Source: Gonium pectorale (Eukaryota > Chlorophyta > Chlorophyceae > Chlamydomonadales > Volvocaceae). From it: a stretch of DNA of 35,835 bases. Under the pieces are notes generated by a model. The model was not told the DNA's origin. It made no database searches and saw only the letters and a program-made list of their open reading frames with translations. Where the stretch lies: NCBI GenBank assembly GCA_001584585.1, contig LSYV01000003.1:1092476-1128310 (forward strand), in the 5' to 3' direction. Both the position numbers and the translations under genes were made by a program. How positions within the stretch are numbered: position 1 is the stretch's first letter; each line of letters begins with the position of its first letter. Positions 1-10,054 of the stretch are shown here, in pieces.

Positions 1-139
1 GCGAGGGGAGGGGAGTGCGGGATGATACTGCGCCGCCATGGTCCCATGGGCAAACACTAGAGACCCTACTCGGAGCCGGCGCCATAGCCGGCGCCAGCCC
101 GTGGGCCTCGCTTGGCCCCACGCAGGCGCGGCCGCTCAC

Positions 140-827
140 CGTCCTCGGGGCGCGGCTCGCCCTTGGCCTTGCCCTTCCCCGCCGCGGCCTTGCCCTTCCC
201 GCCGTTGGCCGCGCCGTCTGGCGCCGCTGCGGCCCCTCCGGCCGCCGCCGCCAGCTTCTTCTGCGCGGTGCTGCCCGCCGAGTGCTTGCTCCACGGCCGT
301 GGTAGCTGGCCATCGCCAACCTTGCGGGCGTACTGCGGGGGGGACAAGGGGGTGGCACACATTGTGCTCTGGCCCCGCCCCCAAGTGGCCCACACCCCCA
401 CAAGGGCTGCGCTGACGGCCGACCCCGCGCACCTCCACCGACAGCTTCATCGTGTCCATGTATGAACGGTCGTAGTACCGCACGGCAGCCGCAGCCTCTT
501 CAACGGACTTGAAGCCGATGAACCCCAGTTGGCGCGAGCGGCCATCCCTGCAGGGCACGTACCGCAAGCGGCCTCAGCCAGCGCTGCAATTGTCGTTTGG
601 TATGCCCGCCGACGCTGGTTGCATCGTCTGCGGCATGCTCGCTGGCCCCCCGCCGCCGAGACGCCCTCGGCTCACTTGGTGCGCAGCACCTTGACGTCCG
701 TCACCTCGCCCTTCGCACTGAAGAACTCCTTCAGGCGGGCTTCGTCTACATATTTGGGAATGTTTTTAACGCAAAGGCGCGAAGACGGCGGCACCTCCGC
801 CGGCACGTCGCCTTCGTCCCCGGGCAT
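140..827 (-). CDS. MRD1: MRD1/RBM19 N-terminus (RRM1), partial
   Basis: Multi-RRM RNA-binding protein of the nucleolus. Yeast Mrd1 and human RBM19 act in pre-rRNA processing of the small ribosomal subunit. Three exons are visible: 827-676, 547-433 and 332-140. Phases agree (50 codons plus 2 nt; 1 nt plus 38 codons; 64 codons plus 1 nt). The start ATG is at 827-825. The protein begins MPGDEGDVPAEVPP and enters RRM1 at once, with RNP2-like LCVKNIP at residues 18-24 and RNP1-like RQLGFIGF at 56-63. The helix containing SVEEAAAAVRYYDRSYMDT and a final strand LSVE follow. Exon 3 holds RPWSKHSAG, the conserved post-RRM1 motif, then an Ala/Gly/Lys-rich linker. The last donor is at 139, so the remaining RRMs lie off the left edge. 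Family assignment is secure; the gene is incomplete in this window. Confidence 0.9.
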
Positions 828-1028
828 TTTAGCTTCTAGGTACTACTTCTACTGCATGTGCACATGGGTAGGAGTAAGAGCAAGAAGGCTGAATGGAGCT
901 TTGGTCGCACAGTTCGGCCAACCGAAGAAGTTAGCGGGACGACAGCCCATTCAGCAACGCCCTTATTTCCTTGATTACACTTGATTCCATCGTCCACAAT
1001 ATTATTTGATCGACATACCGAGACACCA
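828..1028. promoter_or_regulatory. Divergent promoter, MRD1 / TGD5-like
   Basis: Only 201 bp separate the start codons of the leftward MRD1 gene and the rightward TGD5-like gene. Both 5' UTRs and promoters must fit here or overlap. The stretch is less GC-rich than the coding exons. No TATA box is obvious. Inferred from gene layout only. Confidence 0.6.
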
Positions 1029-2312
1029 ATGGGCGGAAGAACTTTCCTCGGCGGGGGCGTCGGCTTTGGTGAGCTGGTGCAGGAGACAGAGTGGCACGCT
1101 CGTAATGCAGTTCATTCACTTCCTGAGCGCTCTGCCCTTAACCCCAGGCGTCGGTGCTGGATGTGGTTTTGGCGTGGGCTATGGCTTTGGAGGCGGCCCC
1201 GTTGGCTTCGGGGGCATGGGGGCAGGTGCGTGTCTCTTCGGAATGTGAGGGGGTGCCTCCGTGTGTGCGTGCCCCCCCCCCGCCCGGCATGGCGTCCCCC
1301 AATCCCCGCGCGGCACGCTCCCGCGACTCAACGAGAGCATCCTATCCAAATGTTGGGCCACGAAAGTGGGCATGCGGCAGTGGTGTATCTCTTGTGGGGT
1401 CCCCTCCCCAGAATCCCCCAGCACCCGACACACGCAGGCCTCGCCCTCACTCCCGAACGCCACCCCTCCCACTACACACGCAATGCTGCTGCAACATCCA
1501 CAGGCGGCGGCTGTGGGGTCGGCGTGGGGCTGGGCTGGGGCTACGGAGCGGCATGGGGGAGTAACTACATCGTTGTGGATCCAGGTGCGGCCGGTGTCGG
1601 GGCGTTGGTCGGGGTGGAAGCCACGGCGGAGGTTGGGCAGAGGGGGGGGGCCAAGGATGCCCTTGGTGATTCTGGGTGCGAAAAACATCAAGTTGGAAAT
1701 AGGGAAGCCACCTACGGACACCCGATAGCACTACGTGTCCAGTAGGGCGACTGGGTGCAAGGCAGGGCGGGCGAAGGAGACAAGCAGACGCGCCCTCCAG
1801 TTCCGGGCCAGAGGTGGAGTTACCTGATAGGGTGTCGATGCGATGCACGAATGCTCCGCTGGGCGCTGTCGTGGGCGTTGCCACCAGCAGTCCGTCAGCG
1901 GCTGGAGTTAGCTAGACCCGCGGGTTCTCAGCCCGCCGTGGGTGGCCTCACACGGGGTATTTCCACTTCCGCCGCTGTGGTGGAAACGGCCTCGTCGATG
2001 GCGAGCATGGCTGAGGATGGGGGCGTGGCAGGGCGAGCCAGATCGCGGCGCCGTAGCGGCTCGGGGCCGGGTCCCAGGGTCAGGGTCCTCGAGCGTATGC
2101 CGCAGTGGACCGGGTCCGGAGGGCACATCCCCGCCCCTACCCTTTCACTCTTGCGCCTTTGGCCCTTGGCCCCTGTCTCCAACCGGCCCGCTGCCCGCTG
2201 CTGCCCGACCCCAGAATTCGAGGAGGCCAAGGTGGACAAGCGGCCGCAGTGGCTCAAGCAGCTGACCATGCGGGTCCAGGGCCTCAAGTTCGACCGAGTG
2301 CGGCAGGGGTAG
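1029..2312 (+). CDS. TGD5: TGD5-like small glycine-rich envelope protein
   Basis: Four exons, 1029-1068, 1148-1225, 1504-1584 and 2215-2312, splice to 98 residues with every junction in phase 1. The N-terminal two thirds is almost entirely Gly plus Val/Ala/Phe/Cys. It contains GVGAGCGFGVGYGFGGG, then GGGCGVGVGLGWGYGAAWGS, a dense glycine-zipper pattern that could insert in a membrane. The tail is charged (EFEEAKVDKRPQWLKQL). Length, composition and the GCGFGVG...GGGCGVG...GWG order match my recollection of plant TGD5. Arabidopsis TGD5 works with TGD1, TGD2 and TGD4 to move lipid from ER to plastid at the chloroplast envelope. Glycine-rich sequence gives weak homology evidence, so the functional call is an inference; the gene structure itself is well supported. 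Confidence 0.72.
1671..1915. repeat. Diverged repeat copy A, in TGD5 intron 3
   Basis: About 245 bp that align by eye, with gaps, to 35586-35816. Shared landmarks in order: GAAAAA, GGGAAG, CTACGGAC, ACCCGA, AGGGCG, GGCGGGCGA, GCAGACG, GTTACCTGA, CAGTCC. Read on the minus strand, both copies contain TCAGGTAACT, which resembles an exon end plus splice donor. It may be a fragment of a mobile element or a duplicated gene. No family is recognised. Confidence 0.45.
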
Positions 2313-2513
2313 GCGGCGCAGCCGTCCGGCAGGCTGTGGGGCAGCGACCCATGGGCCACCCGGCAAACTCACGGGTCCGGACTCCGGGATGTCCGGATGC
2401 GGGTGCGGGGGGGAGAGATGGAGAAGGGAAACGGGTCGCGACCCGGACACCGAATCGCATTCAAACGCAATAGAAGAGCTTGTGGCGGGTCAGGGGGTTT
2501 GGAATGGGGCTCA

Positions 2514-2518
2514 TGTAA
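2514..2518 (+). terminator. Candidate poly(A) signal TGTAA, TGD5-like gene
   Basis: TGTAA lies 202 nt after the TAG stop. TGTAA is the usual polyadenylation signal in Chlamydomonas and Volvox. No other TGTAA was seen between the stop and this site. Confidence 0.5.
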
Positions 2519-3397
2519 ATCGGAATAAGGGAGGGGGCAGGGGGAAGAAGTGAGGGGCTGATGGGCGTCGGGGGCTGCAGCCTCTGTGGGATGGGGATGT
2601 GCCGGAGGCCCCGAGCCGTCGCGTACGCACGTTGGGGGTGAGAACAACGTGCGGGGGGAGTTACGACAGGTAGGCTAAGGCAGGGGCCGTACGTTCTTTG
2701 TTAGTAATGCCGCGGGGTGTCAGCAACCGTACGGGAAACGGATAGCAGACTGGCGGTGGATGCACTGCAGCTTCAGGGACGCATGAACGCATACGCCCAG
2801 CAATTTGACACGGCCTCGGTGGACGCGCGTAGGGTCGCTCCTGGCAGCTACGGATTAATTCACGCTCGCTGGTGTGTGTGAGGGTCGCAGGCATGGGGTA
2901 CACACACGTGCAGGGCACCGGCCCCCTGATATGGCTGGTGGGTGCGAGGGCGCGGGTGGCTGCGCCTCCCCGCCCGCATGCGGCGCTGGGCGCCTCTGCG
3001 TGCGTGCGAGCGCCGCGCGCTGTCTCCGGTCGCCTCAAGGGATATGGCATTGGCAGTGGTGTTGAGTGGAATCTAAGTGTGCCTCGTTTGAGGGCAGGGT
3101 AGGGTAGGGTAGCTGGTTTGCTGCTGATGCGCTCAACGGCGCCAACCGGGGGCAGGCGGGCCACACAGCAGGCTCGCCCTGCCACGCTGCCGGTCGAGGT
3201 GCCGCTGTCGGCCAAACACCAGCCCAGCTCTCTGTCCAGCGCCCAACATGGACGCGGCGCGGGTCGTCGGCTGGCAGGCGGCTTGGGCGCACTTCATCCA
3301 TGATCCATGCAGCCCCCCAGGTGTCGAACCCGTTGGTACTCCATCTGGGGGGTTGATGCCAGGGCACACTGCTGGTGATAGCTGCCATGATTGCAGA

Positions 3398-3409
3398 TTA
3401 CAGATTACA
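3398..3409 (-). terminator. Tandem TGTAA signals, DUF3598-like gene
   Basis: The plus strand reads TTACAGATTACA, two TGTAA signals on the minus strand 7 nt apart. They lie about 170 nt beyond the stop at 3577-3579, a fitting position for 3' end formation. Confidence 0.6.
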
Positions 3410-3576
3410 GGCTCCCCAGAGAGGGATCCCTTGATAGGCAGCGGCAGCGACAGCCCGTTTACACCCAGCAGACCACACAGCAGCGCTGTGCGCGCCGTTC
3501 ACCGGCTGCCCAATCACAGAGAGGCAGACGTGGCAACCGCCCTCCTGCCACCCCAGCCAGCCACCCGCCCCACGGC

Positions 3577-6500
3577 TCACATCCTGCCGCCGCTCCAGCC
3601 GCCCTTGACCGCCTGCGACAGCCGCACCTCCCGCAGGTAGCCGTACCCGTCGTACTCGCGCTCAACCACCGACGCGCTGCCCTCCCGCCACAGCCAGCCC
3701 AGGCTGATGCACAGGCCGCGCGGGTACGTCCGCTCGGCGCCCGGTCCCTTGCCGTTACCGTTGTTGCCGTTGCCGTTACCGTTGCTGGCGGCACTGCCGG
3801 GCCCGGCGGACGCGGAATCCGAGCCCGACCCGTCGGAATCGGAATCCAGATCTACGGGGACGTAGTTGTCGAGCATGCGGAGGCTGAGCACCACGCCGCC
3901 GGGCAGCCAGTAGGAGCCGCCCTCGTCGCCGGCCGGGGGGCCGCTGGGCGCGTCCCACAGCTGCTGCTCCTCGCCCGCCGTGTACAGCCACGACACGCGC
4001 TCCTCGCCTGCGGGCAGGGCGGATGGTGCGGGGACGGGCGGGCATTGGACCGTGGCTGCAACCTATCGTGATCGTTGTTTCACGCCTGCATGTGTTCAGA
4101 GGATGGGCGGCGCCAGTTGAGGTTCTAGGGTGGCGCGGAGTCCCGGGCTGTAAACAAAGGGGTTGGCCGATGGCCGATGGCCGATGGGGGTGGCCACCGC
4201 AGCGACGGTGAGACCGGTGCGACGTGGCCTCTCCCCGGGTACTCGGGCCCGCACACGCCCCGTACCAATAATGCCCCCTCCCCATCCGGGCAAAGTCAAG
4301 CTTGGAGTGAAGGTAGAGCCCGCAGGAGGTCAGTGCCCCGGTGCCCGGCTCCGCCCCTCCTCCGCTCACCCGTGAAGGGGTCCGCCTCGTCCATCCCCGT
4401 GGCGCACACCGTGAAGACGTTCCAGGAGCCCTGGGCGCAAGTGGGAGAGGGGGGGAGGGCGGGCGCTCAGAGACGCCATGCTGACGCACACCGTGCTTTT
4501 CACGTGCCGTTAGCGTGGAGGTGCAGAATAAGGATGGGAAAGGCGCAGCGGAGAGCCGGGGCTGCGCGGCGAACTTAGGGCACGAGCAACTGGCTTGAGG
4601 AGACTAGCACGTTGAACGTGGGTACAGGGCGTGCGTAAGGACCCCGGGCCAGCCACGGGAGCCAGGGATGGGGCGGCGGACCGCCCTCGGCGCCCGCCAC
4701 CCCTGCTGCGACCCACGCTGTACGGCTTCCCGTCTCCCTGACAGCCTAGACAACTACTAACCCCACCCCGTCACAGCCTTTTTCAAACACACACGCACAT
4801 ACACATACATACACACGCCTCGCCCCACGAGCCGCCACGTACCTGCAGCTGCGCGGGTGTCGGGCGGGGCAGCTCCGTGCATGGCCGCTGCAGCAACTTG
4901 ACCTCCTCAACGGGCGTGGACAGCGACTCGGCGGAGGCGGGGCCCAGCCACTGCTCCGAGAACAGCAGGATGCGCAGGACCTGGCAGCACACGGAGGCAT
5001 CGGGACGGGGGGGGGAGGGAGCGGCAGGGGGCGGGGGGCGCAGAGGCGCCGAGGGGAGAAGGAGCCACGTCGGAGAGGCGTCGGCAGGGTCTCAGGCGGC
5101 AGGGTCTCAGGCGGCGGCGGCAGGGGTGTGGGCACTCGTAGCGCTGCCCAGCGCCTCCAGGCCGCACGCTGGAGGCCAGGGCGTGCTGCGACGACACACC
5201 CTTGCGTATATGCGGATCCCAGGCCTCCACGCCTGGGATCGTCACAAAAAATGTCGACAGTCAGCCCTCATGCGCATCTGGGGACAAAATTGCAGAGCAG
5301 CGCAAGCACCCGTCGGTTCGGCAGCGCCCCGCAACAAGCCCCTCCCATCGTGGGCACGGCTCTTCCAGCCCGGGCTCCACCACAAGCATGCGCGCAGGGC
5401 CCACTCCCTCTGTACAGTGTTCCCGACACTCGTTAGTCCTAAGTCCGTGCCACACCATGTCCGTCCCACCCGCACTTGCGCACCTCCACGTCCACCTCCC
5501 CGTTGTCCAGCTGGCCTATCCGCAGCGTCAGCTTGAGGCGCATGCGGGTGCGGCTGCCCCAGTCTACCAGGCACTGCTCGAACACGCTGGTGGTGGTGGA
5601 CGGGGTCAGGGCCGGGCCGTCTGCGGTTGGGGAAGCGCAGCAAGCGCAGAGGGCGGTGGGCGGTGGGCTCGAGGGAGAGGGTGGGCGGAAGGACTACTAA
5701 CAAAGGGCAGGAAGGTGGGGGCTGGGTTGTAGCACTACAACCGTGTGATGGGCCAGCAAGCGGTGAGGCGTGACTTGGGCCGGGGAGCCTTCACGGCACA
5801 TCTGCCGCTGCCCCCGCAGCGGAACTCCAAAGCGACAGAGCGCCCACACGCGGGGCAGCTCGGTCCAGTGGCTGTACCGGTGGGTGCGGGTTTCCGGTGC
5901 CATGCAGCCAATGCCGCACACGGCGAAACGGCAGCCACACCCACCCCCCGGACCTCGCCAGGATACCACACGGCCCTGCCTACTGCGCCCCGCAGAAGAT
6001 GGCTGCGGCCGCGCCCACCTTCGTCCTCGCCGTACTCATCCTCCTCGTCCTCGTCCTCCTCGTCGTTGTACGCTCCCCGCCCGTCACGCCGCGCAGCCGC
6101 GCTGGCGGCGCCGCCGTCCTCGGCCCGCTCCGCCGCCGCCCCCTGCCCCTCCTCCGGTCCGCCGTCCTCGATGGCTAGGTTGTCCACAATCTTGACCTGC
6201 TGTTGGCCTGCAGCGGCCACGAGCAGGTGTTGAACCAAAACCCTCCCCCTTGTTGTTCCATGGCCGCCCAAGCCATAGCGCCCCTTCGCCCAGAGCCTCT
6301 GACGCCTGAGCCAGCAGCATCCGACTGCCCCGCTTTCTCACCGCTCCCTCACATGTTACCGCGTTTACCACCTTTTCCCTCCGGCCTCATGCCCCATGAG
6401 CCCAGCGCGCGGCCCCCTGCCCCTCCCCTTCCCTCCCCGTCCCCGGACGCTGTCCCTAGTCGACAACGCTATGCCCTCGGACTGTTTACCTCCCCGTCCC

Positions 6501-8824
6501 CCCCCGATGCGCCCACCAATGTACTCTGGCCCCGCCGAGTAGTTGCCGCCGTCGAACACCACGATGCCGTCCGAGTTGAACGCCAGCGCCTCCACGTCCA
6601 CCTCCGAGTCCAGGTCGTCCGGCTCGGAGCCCGACCAGCCGGTGCCACGGCCCTCGGGCGGCAGCCGCACGTTGGCCAGCGCCGCCAAGCGGGTGCACCT
6701 GCGGGGTGTGCGGATGGGTATGTGTGGGGAGTGTGCATTATTTGGGTGTGGGTGTGGGTGTGGGTGTGGGTGTGGGTGTGGGTGTGGGTGTGGGTGTGGG
6801 TGTGGGTGTGGGTGTGGGTGTGGGCGTGGGTGTGGGTGTGGGTGTGTTGCGGTAATGTCTGTGAGCGGCGCGGTTTATGTGAGAGGCTCGGGAAGGGGGA
6901 CAGATGGATAGGAGAGGAGTGCGCTCGGGGAGCGAGATGGCGGTGGGTTTGAAGGGTGGTGGTGCATACACGGTGCAGCACACGGTGCGCATGACCATGT
7001 CTGGGGACAGGGCCAAAGACGGGAGATGTAGCGTTGGCGCAGCTGCAACGCAGTACTCCAGAAGTGGCTGCCCCGCCCCGGCCCGACGCCTCCCGCCGGC
7101 CCGGTACCGGGCACGCACGACCTCCGCCCTGCCCCCCACGACCGCCCCTTTCGAGGGCCTGTATTGTCCTCCAGTACACGCCGACGCCGACGCCGACGCG
7201 GTCGCACCGCCCAATCTTGCGCAGCAGCACGTCCACCTCCCCCTCCGACTCGGAGTCCGCGTCAGGCCCCTCGGCAGCCGCCTGCGGCTGCTGCGCAGCG
7301 CCAGCGCCCTCCCCGCCTGCACCACCCTCCGCCAGCCGCCCAGGCTCCGGCCCCGGCTGCGCCCGCTGCTGCGTGTACTTGTGCCGGTGCTCCAGCGCCC
7401 GCGTGTAGACGACGTTGATGTACTTGCCGCGCTCGTCCACCCAGGCGGGCTCTGGCTTGCCTGAGCGGCACGTGGGGACAGCGGTGCGCGGGCGGTGCGA
7501 GGGAGAGAGTGGCACGAGACACAGGCAGGCAGCACGGGCTGGGTCGCACGGGGATGAACACGCGCCGTCCATCGCCAGCTCCCGCCGGGCTCGATACCAC
7601 GCGGATCCTGCCGTGTCAGCTCCGCACCCCAGCACCAATCTCAGCCTCCGCTCGTTTCCTCGCTTCCCGTTGGCTGGGTGCATCAGCAGGCTGCACCAGC
7701 TCCCTCCGCCTCCTTCGTTGCCCCCGGCCCCTTGCTCACCCTCCCACGGCGTGTATGCCGCGTACTGGCCCACCCACTCCCCGTTGAGGTGGCTGCAGAA
7801 GGTGGCCCACCTACGGCCGGCAGTGACGGGCGGGTGGTAGGTCGAACAGTTGGGGGGAAGAGGGGCGGGGGCGGGGCGGGCTATGCGGGGCGCAGCAGGC
7901 GGGGCGGCGCGGGGCCCTCTCCGTGAGTGGTGCATCGGCGATTCGTTTCACGTAGCACCCCCACCCCCATCCCGGGGCGATGACCGCAACGGTCAGCAAG
8001 CGTTCGACGGCAGGCGGTGTGGAGAGCACACATAGCCTCCTGGAAGACTGAAACAGATGTGGCGCTGCACAGCCCACATGCAAGCCCTCTCCACACCAGA
8101 TAATCATGCCGCCGGCGACCTTACTTTGGCTCAGCTGCGGCCTCGGATGGCGTGAGCTCGTCCTGAAGGGGCAAAGGAAGGGAAAGGTGTACGGGCGCAA
8201 ACACAGTCAGTGCGTAAGGCTCACCAGTCGCACAGAGCGAGGGAAGTTGGGGCGACCAACGGAAGTTCCCGCGGGTGACACCGGCTTCCCACATAACCTT
8301 ACGTGCCGTTTAGGCAGGTGTTGAGTGCAGCTTGCTGCAGGGTGGTAGGATCGCCAGCCCTGCGCCTCCGGGGCATCCCAGGCCGCCGCCAACTCCCCGC
8401 AACTGCATGGACATCAACGGCATACACCGCCCCTCGTCGTATGCGTTTTCTTTTCAACACCTCCCCACGCCCACCAGTAACGTAACACGAATGGGGTCTG
8501 TGATGGTGGTCTCTGGCGGCGCAACGGGGCGGCGCAACGCCGAGCGCCCCGCAGCGCCGCTCAGGCCACCAGCGCCTGCAAACCCGCCGCCGAGGCCCCG
8601 GGCGGGCCGAGGGGGCTGGCCCCCTCGCGAGGGCGTATCCTTCCAGGGACTGCCCGCTCCGGAGCCTGAGTTAGGGCCCTTGGGCTTGCTGCTGCCACCG
8701 CTGCTGCTGCTGCTGCTGCTGCTGGGCCCATCGTCACTGCCGCTGCCACCGCCGCCGCCCTTGCCGCTTCCGCGCTTGGGCCCGCCTGACGACCAGGGCG
8801 AGGAGCCCTTCTTTGCTCCGTGCA
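3577..8824 (-). CDS. DUF3598-like protein, 11 exons, 5' end unresolved
   Basis: Exons: 8824-8475, 8162-8125, 7810-7740, 7460-7208, 6698-6517, 6207-5922 (lower edge unsure), 5871-5795, 5620-5484, 4980-4843, 4430-4370, 4007-3577; at least 673 residues. After a Gly/Ser low-complexity leader (with a poly-Ser run coded by a CTG array at about 8696-8725) comes WATFCSHLNGEWVGQY, resembling the N-terminal motif of DUF3598 proteins. Later motifs are FNSDGIVVFDGGNYSAGP, KIVDNLAIEDGG followed by a long Asp/Glu stretch, and VFEQCLVDW. The C-terminal part has YWLPGGV and CISLGWLWR, like the LPxG and GWL motifs of that family. The biochemical role is unknown. The first exon starts mid-codon (2 nt), so the start lies upstream, perhaps between 8830 and 9400. 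The 6207-5922 / 5871-5795 join needs a 50-nt intron, so it is the weakest junction. Gene existence is firm; the family name is tentative. Confidence 0.72.
6743..6847. repeat. (GGGTGT)n hexanucleotide array
   Basis: About 17 nearly perfect copies of GGGTGT on the plus strand, with one GGGCGT variant, inside the intron between exons 7460-7208 and 6698-6517 of the DUF3598-like gene. The host gene is on the minus strand, so its transcript carries ACACCC. Runs of GGG every six bases fit a G-quadruplex pattern on the template strand. Confidence 0.95.
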
Positions 8825-8960
8825 CTGCGCATAGGATGTATGCAGCCGAGGGGCCAGGGGGTATGGCGTGGGATGAGAAGGGGACTGCGGGTTGGCTACG
8901 CTTTTGTGAAGGACGTCAGGTACTACGTGGCGCAGGGGTCAAGCAGGGACTAATGTGAGT

Positions 8961-8985
8961 GACGCCTTTAGTTCAGTGGTAGCTG
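8961..8985 (+). other. tRNA-like A-box fragment
   Basis: The bases 8968-8983 contain TAGTTCAGTGGTAGC, a textbook tRNA D-arm / internal A box, preceded by ACGCCTT like a glycine tRNA 5' end. No matching T arm or acceptor 3' strand follows at tRNA spacing. It is probably a tRNA fragment or the head of a SINE-like element, not a working tRNA gene. Confidence 0.4.
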
Positions 8986-9413
8986 TAAGTAATGAATCGG
9001 CTTAAAGGCCTTGGACGCCCACCTAAGACAGCCACGCGTCGCCCACGGGCCCTTGGCCAGGCGCTCGCGGGTTGATGAGCGTAACCCAAATGCATCGCTA
9101 AGATTGATCACAAGAAGGGCGTTTGGTGTACACAAGGTTCCTCCAGCGTTGAGAAGGCGCGCAGTGTCGTTCGCTGCTCCAGAGCCGGCCGCTGGGGTCT
9201 CGCGTTTCGGCGACAAGTGCTGCACACGATGAAGACGACAGTGTACCGGCTCGATTTGACTCGTGACGCCTGGAAAAGCTTCGGGTTTCACCACGATTAC
9301 CAAACGACCGACTCGGTACTCTTGCTACCCGTAGACCGGCATTGACAATCGCCCGCCGATATAGAAGACAAGAACAATTACAAAATTGATAGCGGCGCAG
9401 CGAGCCCAGCGCC

Positions 9414-10054
9414 ATGTTCTTCTCGCGCTGCCTGATGGTCGTCTTCAAGGTAGGAGCTCAGCCATAGTAGTATTTTGTTACGGGAACAGTAGCGTGGGGC
9501 GGTGGGCATGCGCATACATAGGGAAGCACGCCATCATAGGAAGAGCCACACGGGGTGGCTCGAGGACACGGCCGGGCACACAAACCCGTTCGTCAGCAGC
9601 CTTTATGAACCCGTTCTAACCTACGCGAATGCCTTGCATTCTCGCTCCTCCCCGCCGTCAGACGTCTGGAGGCAGGGCGTGGAACCCGCCTACCGGCCTG
9701 CGGCCACTCTCTCCAGCCCAACGGCGCAACCGCCGTAAGAGCGTGGCTCTTACCATGAAGAACCTGTCCATCTTGAAGCTCGCAGAGGCGAACCAACCAC
9801 AGGTCCCCGTGCGGCTCTACAAGCCCCTAAACTTCACAAAGATGGTATGGCTTCGAAAGAAGCTGGAGGAGGCACGCGGGGCGCTGGGCGGCGAGGCAGA
9901 GAATCTGGCGCTGGCGCAGCGCGCACGGGCGCTGCTGCCGGCGCTACGAGCCGGCGCGGCAGGGACAGGGTTGCCGGCCCAGGCTGGGCGGGACTCGCTG
10001 CTGCCGCCGGCTGCGCGCGCGGCGCTGTGGGAGGGCCGGGAAGGGCAGCGGTGA
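9414..10054 (+). CDS. Small basic protein of unknown function
   Basis: Two exons, 9414-9449 and 9662-10054, both in phase 0, give 142 residues. The donor CAAGGTAGG and acceptor GTCAG look normal. The N-terminus MFFSRCLMVVFK is hydrophobic/basic. It is followed by a basic stretch AQRRNRRKS and the segment NQPQVPVRLYKPLNF, then a charged helix WLRKKLEEARG and an Ala/Leu/Arg-rich tail. The overall look (short, basic, possible organelle-targeting start) would suit a mitochondrial ribosomal or assembly protein, but I recognise no family and assign no function. The 3' half is GC-driven low complexity, so reading-frame evidence there is weaker. The model needs transcript support. Confidence 0.42.

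Larger units (their letters stand above)
2313..3576. other. Convergent intergenic region with 3' UTRs
   Basis: No exon recognised. It holds the 3' ends of the TGD5-like gene (+) and the DUF3598-like gene (-) and the poly(A) signals listed separately. A three-unit GGGTA run near 3096-3111 is too short to be telomeric. Confidence 0.5.

Noticed and set aside
3096..3111. GGGTA tandem, telomere-like
   Set aside because: Only three units, and the unit differs from the TTTTAGGG repeat of Chlamydomonas telomeres.
2661..3215. 184-codon minus-strand frame
   Set aside because: No recognisable protein features; lies in 3' flanking DNA of two convergent genes.
6962..7012. Extra exon with VMRTVCCTVYA in the DUF3598-like gene
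   Set aside because: The peptide looks protein-like, but no donor/acceptor pair keeps phase with the neighbouring exons, while 7208 joins 6698 directly in phase.
6469..7935. 488-codon minus-strand open frame
   Set aside because: It reads through real exons of the DUF3598-like gene, their introns and the hexamer array. Only the exon parts are coding.
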